A model generated the notes under the pieces. That model did not search any database, had not been told where the DNA came from, and saw nothing but the letters and a program-made list of their open reading frames with translations. From NCBI RefSeq assembly GCF_026157035.1, contig NZ_JANJZA010000001.1, positions 1,777,001-1,841,000 of the forward strand: 64,000 nt of DNA, read 5' to 3'. The DNA is from Sphingomicrobium nitratireducens (GTDB lineage Bacteria > Pseudomonadota > Alphaproteobacteria > Sphingomonadales > Sphingomonadaceae). The translations under genes and the position numbers were made by a program. How positions within the stretch are numbered: position 1 is the stretch's first letter; each line of letters begins with the position of its first letter. This document shows positions 60,966-64,000 of this stretch, piece by piece.

Positions 60966-61394
60966 TTAATCCGCGGCGACGGTCACTTCCGGCTCGCCCT
61001 TCGAGCGCAGCGAGAATAGGCCAGGCCCGTTGGCGACGATCATCGCCATGCCGCCCGCGATGGCGAGATTCTTCCAGAAGTGCGCCATCTGCCCGTAATA
61101 TTCGGGCCCTGCGAGTTCCATCGCCGGCATCAGGTGGAAGACGATCCCGGACAGGAGGCTGAACGCGGCGAGCACCATCGCGGCGATGCGCGCGTGCCAG
61201 CCCAGCGCCACCATCAGTCCGCCACCGATCTCGGTTGCCAGCACGAGGGGTAATAGCAGCCCCGGCACGCCCTGCGATTCCATGTAGGCGACGGTTTCCT
61301 GGTAGGCACCGACCTTCTGGAAGCCCGCGACGATGAAAACGAGGCTGAGAAGCAGCCGCGCGATCGGCGAAAGATAGTCTCTGGTACTGTTCAT
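60966..61394 (-). CDS. DoxX-family membrane protein
   Basis: A 142-residue inner-membrane protein starting at ATG 61394 (MNSTRDYL). It has four hydrophobic helices: LLLSLVFIVAGFQKVG, LLLPLVLATEIGGGLMV, IAAMVLAAFSLLSGIVF and FWKNLAIAGGMAMIVANG. The F-x-x-A-G-F-x-K motif and the HFWKNLAIAGG end match the DoxX family. Members are linked to redox balance and respiratory or sulfur metabolism; this one's partner is unknown. It is convergent with the thiolase and diverges from the DUF4126 gene. Confidence 0.88.
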   Translation of the reverse strand: MNSTRDYLSPIARLLLSLVFIVAGFQKVGAYQETVAYMESQGVPGLLLPLVLATEIGGGLMVALGWHARIAAMVLAAFSLLSGIVFHLMPAMELAGPEYYGQMAHFWKNLAIAGGMAMIVANGPGLFSLRSKGEPEVTVAAD

Positions 61395-61521
61395 CCTCTC
61401 CGTCCTTCCCTGTGTGACCGGGGGATGAAACAAGCTTTTACGCCAAATGTCGGTTTCCCGCCATAGGCTCGCGCGCCGCTTTCGCTTTCCTTCGTGCCCG
61501 CTTCCTGCCAGCGTCGTGCTC

Positions 61522-62130
61522 ATGGACGCCTTCGAACTCGTCGCGCTGGCCGCCTCGACCAGCCTGCTCGCCGGCTGGCGGCTCTACCTCGTCACCTTCA
61601 TTACCGGGCTCGGCATGAAATTCGGCTGGGTCCCGCTCCCCGACAACATGCAGGCGCTCGACGTGCTGGCCAACAACTGGGTGTTGGCGATCGCGGGCGT
61701 TGGCACGTTCCTCGAATTCTTCGCCGACAAGATCGCGTGGGTCGATAGCGTCTGGGACAGCATCCACGGCTTCATCCGGCCGCTCGGCGGCGCGCTTCTC
61801 GCGATGGCGATCGTCGATGCAGGCGATCCGGCCTTCCAGATCGCGGCTTTCCTGCTGGGCGGCGGTGCGGCCTTTGCCGCCCACGTGGGCAAGGCGAGCG
61901 CGCGCGCGGCGGTCAACATGAGCCCCGAGCCGGTCAGCAACATGGTCGTGAGCACGGGCGAGGATATCGCCACCGGGGGCCTACTGGCGCTGGCCATCCT
62001 CAACCCCATCGCGGCGGCGCTGGTCGCGGCGGCGATGGTTGCGCTGACCTTGTGGCTGATCTTTGCGGCGCGGCGGGCGATCCGCAAGCTGCTCGGCCTG
62101 TCGACGCGCCCCGCCGACGGATCCGACTGA
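61522..62130 (+). CDS. DUF4126 membrane protein
   Basis: A 202-residue membrane protein; ATG 61522 (MDAFELVALAAS) is preferred over GTG 61516. It has four or five hydrophobic segments with conserved-looking SLLAGWRLYLVTFITGLG, GTFLEFFADKIAWVDS, GGALLAMAIVDAGDPAF and ATGGLLALAILNPIAAAL. This fits the DUF4126 family, whose function is not known. It stands alone, diverging from DoxX, and ends 87 bases before the convergent secreted gene. Confidence 0.85.
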   Translation: MDAFELVALAASTSLLAGWRLYLVTFITGLGMKFGWVPLPDNMQALDVLANNWVLAIAGVGTFLEFFADKIAWVDSVWDSIHGFIRPLGGALLAMAIVDAGDPAFQIAAFLLGGGAAFAAHVGKASARAAVNMSPEPVSNMVVSTGEDIATGGLLALAILNPIAAALVAAAMVALTLWLIFAARRAIRKLLGLSTRPADGSD

Positions 62131-62217
62131 AGCGCTGCGAACCTCCGAGACCGCCGCAAGCGCGCCCGCGTTGGCGCGCGTCGGCCGGAAGAGCGCGGTA
62201 GTGGCTTTGCCTGAGGC

Positions 62218-63156
62218 CTAGTCGCCGCGTCCCTGCGGATAGGTGACGGTGTTCGCATCGCCGGGGGGACGCAACAGCGCGCCTTCACCATTGTTGCCGC
62301 GCACGGCGTCGTTATAGCCCTCGAGCGCATTCTGCTCGGACCGTTGGCGCCGGTTGGTGTTGGCGACGTCCTCGTCGGCGCGTGCCCATACGATCGGGTC
62401 GCTCAGCACCGCCGAGCGCACCGGCGCGCCGCCGCCATCGGTGGCGGGGGCGAACTGCGCCTCGCTGCGGATCACACCGCACGCCTGTACCAGCGCAACC
62501 GGATCGCCCTCGTGCTCGGTGAGCGTGCAGTCGATGATGGCGCCTTGCTCGTCGAGCAGCAGAAGCGCGCGGAAACGGCTCGGCGTCGTCGGATCGGCCG
62601 CGACCGAAGCGTAGTCGAACGCGCCGAAGACGTCGGCGCCGCCCTCGCGCGCACCCGGCAGCTCGGGCAAATCGGCCCAGGTGGGGTCATACGCGCGCTG
62701 CAGCATGAGCCGGCAGCGGTCGAGCGCGGGAACGAGGAACTGCATATTGGTGAGCGCCAGCGACACCGTCCGCTCGCCCAGCGTCAGCGTCAACGTGTCG
62801 GCATCGAACAGCATCGAGCTGTCGCTCGCCATCCAGGTCGACACCAGCCGGTTGGCCTCGGCATGCGCGAACCGCGTGGCGGGCGCGGCGTCGCTCCCCG
62901 TTTCGGTCCCGACCTGCCCGATCGCGGTCAGTTCGGGCGCGCTGGCCCCATCCTCGACGAGCGAGATGTCGAGACCCGGACCGATCCCGTAGGCCTTGAT
63001 CGCAAGATGCACCGGACCGTAGTCGCGCAGCGCGAGGCACTGCACCCCATCGAACCCCTGCGCCCACTTGGTGGTCGGCTGGAGCGGAGAAGCCGGCTGG
63101 GCGGTGACGGGCTGCACCAGCGCGGCCATCGCGAAAGCGGCGATCAAGGTATGCAT
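62218..63156 (-). CDS. Secreted unknown protein
   Basis: A 312-residue protein starting at ATG 63156 (MHTLIAAFAMAALVQPVTAQ), preceded by AAGGAG at a good distance; a longer frame upstream is not used. A signal peptide is cleaved near TAQP. The mature part is beta-rich with a TonB/energy-transfer-like second half (RFRALLLLDEQGAIIDCTLTEHEG, VQACGVIRSEAQFAPATDGGGAPV), which resembles the C-terminal domain of TonB-type proteins, with two paired Cys. I give no function. It is on the same strand as the PHA depolymerase, about 47 bases downstream of it. Confidence 0.75.
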   Translation of the reverse strand: MHTLIAAFAMAALVQPVTAQPASPLQPTTKWAQGFDGVQCLALRDYGPVHLAIKAYGIGPGLDISLVEDGASAPELTAIGQVGTETGSDAAPATRFAHAEANRLVSTWMASDSSMLFDADTLTLTLGERTVSLALTNMQFLVPALDRCRLMLQRAYDPTWADLPELPGAREGGADVFGAFDYASVAADPTTPSRFRALLLLDEQGAIIDCTLTEHEGDPVALVQACGVIRSEAQFAPATDGGGAPVRSAVLSDPIVWARADEDVANTNRRQRSEQNALEGYNDAVRGNNGEGALLRPPGDANTVTYPQGRGD

Positions 63157-63203
63157 GGCATCATCTCCTTCGATGCCGATCAAAGCACCGATGGCCTGCG
63201 ACC

Positions 63204-64000
63204 TCAATCGTGCTTGGCGACGAATTCCTCGACCACCGGAGCGATCGTGTCGCGCCACTTGCCACCGTGGAAGATGCCGTAATGGCCCACGCCCTCGGCC
63301 ATGAAATAGCGCTTCTTCTTCTCGGGCAGGTCGCTCGCCAGGTGGAGCGCCGCCTTGGTCTGGCCGAGCCCCGAAATATCGTCGCGCTCGCCCTCGATGG
63401 CGAGCAGGGCCGTATCCGTGATCCCGGCCAGGTCGACCAGCTTGCCGCGGTGCATGAACTCGTTCCTCGGCAGCAGGTGCCGCTGGAACACGACGTCGAC
63501 CGTCTGCAGGTAGAATTCGGCCGTCATGTCGGCCACCGCGCGATATTCGTCGTAGAATTCGCGGGTCTTGTCCGCGCTTTCCTCATCGCCCTCGATGAGA
63601 TGCTTGAACATCTCCCAGTGGCTCATCAGATGGCTGCCCAGATTCATGGTCATGAAGCCAGCCAGCTGGAGGAAGCCCGGATAGACCTTCCGCCCCGCGC
63701 CCTTGTAGAAATAGGGCACGGTGGCGATCACGTTCTGCTGGAACCAGGCGTGCGGTCGCTGGGTGGCGAGGAGGTTCACCGCGGTCGGCGCCTCGCGCGT
63801 ATCGATCGGCCCGCCCATCATCGTCAGCGTGGCCGGCCGCGCCGGATTCTTCGCCCCGCCCATGATCGCGGTCGCCGCGAACGCAGGCACCGAGGGCTGG
63901 CACACCGCCAGCATGTGCGGGCGCACGCCGTGCTTCTCGTGGATCGTCTCGAGGAAATCGATCAGGTAATCGACATAGTCGTCGAGGTCGAAACTGCCCT
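63204..64000 (-). CDS. phaZ: Intracellular PHA depolymerase, C-terminal part
   Basis: The frame is open to the right edge, so the gene starts outside the window; about 265 residues are visible. They start in GSFDLDDYVDYLIDFLE and continue to the lipase-box-like VCQPSVP with the nucleophile Ser. Next come MGGPIDTREAPTAVN, FYKGAGRKVYPGFLQLAGFMTMN, LLAIEGERDDISG with the acid Asp, and VGHYGIFHGGKWR with the catalytic His. This is the intracellular polyhydroxyalkanoate depolymerase family (alpha/beta hydrolase). It releases hydroxybutyrate from storage granules. The MaoC-type and thiolase genes 2-4 kb to the left belong to the same area of metabolism. Confidence 0.92.
   Translation of the reverse strand, partial: GSFDLDDYVDYLIDFLETIHEKHGVRPHMLAVCQPSVPAFAATAIMGGAKNPARPATLTMMGGPIDTREAPTAVNLLATQRPHAWFQQNVIATVPYFYKGAGRKVYPGFLQLAGFMTMNLGSHLMSHWEMFKHLIEGDEESADKTREFYDEYRAVADMTAEFYLQTVDVVFQRHLLPRNEFMHRGKLVDLAGITDTALLAIEGERDDISGLGQTKAALHLASDLPEKKKRYFMAEGVGHYGIFHGGKWRDTIAPVVEEFVAKHD

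Overview
The window reads as a chromosome segment of a high-GC alphaproteobacterium, most likely a member of the Sphingomonadales. The core genes (glnA, glnB, map, tamA/tamB, a PHA depolymerase, a poxvirus-type topoisomerase IB, an HWE/HisKA_2 kinase) and the heavy use of G/C third positions fit this. The genus cannot be fixed from the sequence alone.

Left part (1 to about 31.75 kb): an integrated mobile element whose cargo is mostly defence-like. It ends at a tyrosine integrase that stops 47 bases before an intact tRNA-Gly(CCC). From left to right it carries: the rest of an SF2 (DECH-box) helicase with a small Rx5H, HEPN-like partner; a minus-strand DUF932-like gene and a PP2C phosphatase; a four-gene plus-strand operon (PD-(D/E)XK-like nuclease, metallo-beta-lactamase-fold hydrolase, two membrane proteins); a minus-strand block with an unknown gene, an HD alarmone-hydrolase-like gene, mcrC, mcrB, a broken small ORF, a giant DUF4011/SF1-helicase/Vsr-like nuclease and a CoiA-like nuclease; a plus-strand MmeI-like type IIL restriction-methyltransferase; then mobility genes (MobA/MobL-type relaxase, two small genes, a possible accessory gene, integrase). 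The left end of the element lies outside the window.

Middle part (31.75 to 47.7 kb): chromosomal genes. An OmpA-like lipoprotein, whose C-terminus is encoded antisense to the tRNA, is coupled to a CPA1-type antiporter. Next are three tandem, separately promoted paralogues of a TIR, transmembrane, TolB-like, TPR-like protein, interrupted by one small gene. They are followed by a CinA N-domain gene, a GFA-family gene, map, glnB, a small HTH gene, a secreted alpha/beta hydrolase, a CHASE3 sensor kinase and glnA. glnB and glnA, usually adjacent in this group, are separated here by three genes.

Right part (47.7 to 64 kb): ordinary core genes. These are tamA-tamB for outer-membrane assembly; an S24-peptidase repressor with a clear palindromic operator facing two small genes; a DJ-1/PfpI protein; topoisomerase IB; an MscS channel; a MaoC hydratase and a thiolase; DoxX; a DUF4126 protein; a secreted unknown; and the C-terminal part of a PHA depolymerase running off the window.

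Two candidates for undescribed biology stand out. One is the four-gene nuclease/MBL/membrane operon at 5.0-9.1 kb, which starts from a perfect TATAAT placed for leaderless transcription. The other is the triple TIR-membrane array at 34.3-40.7 kb, in which all three genes keep the same TIR glutamate and share one promoter motif.
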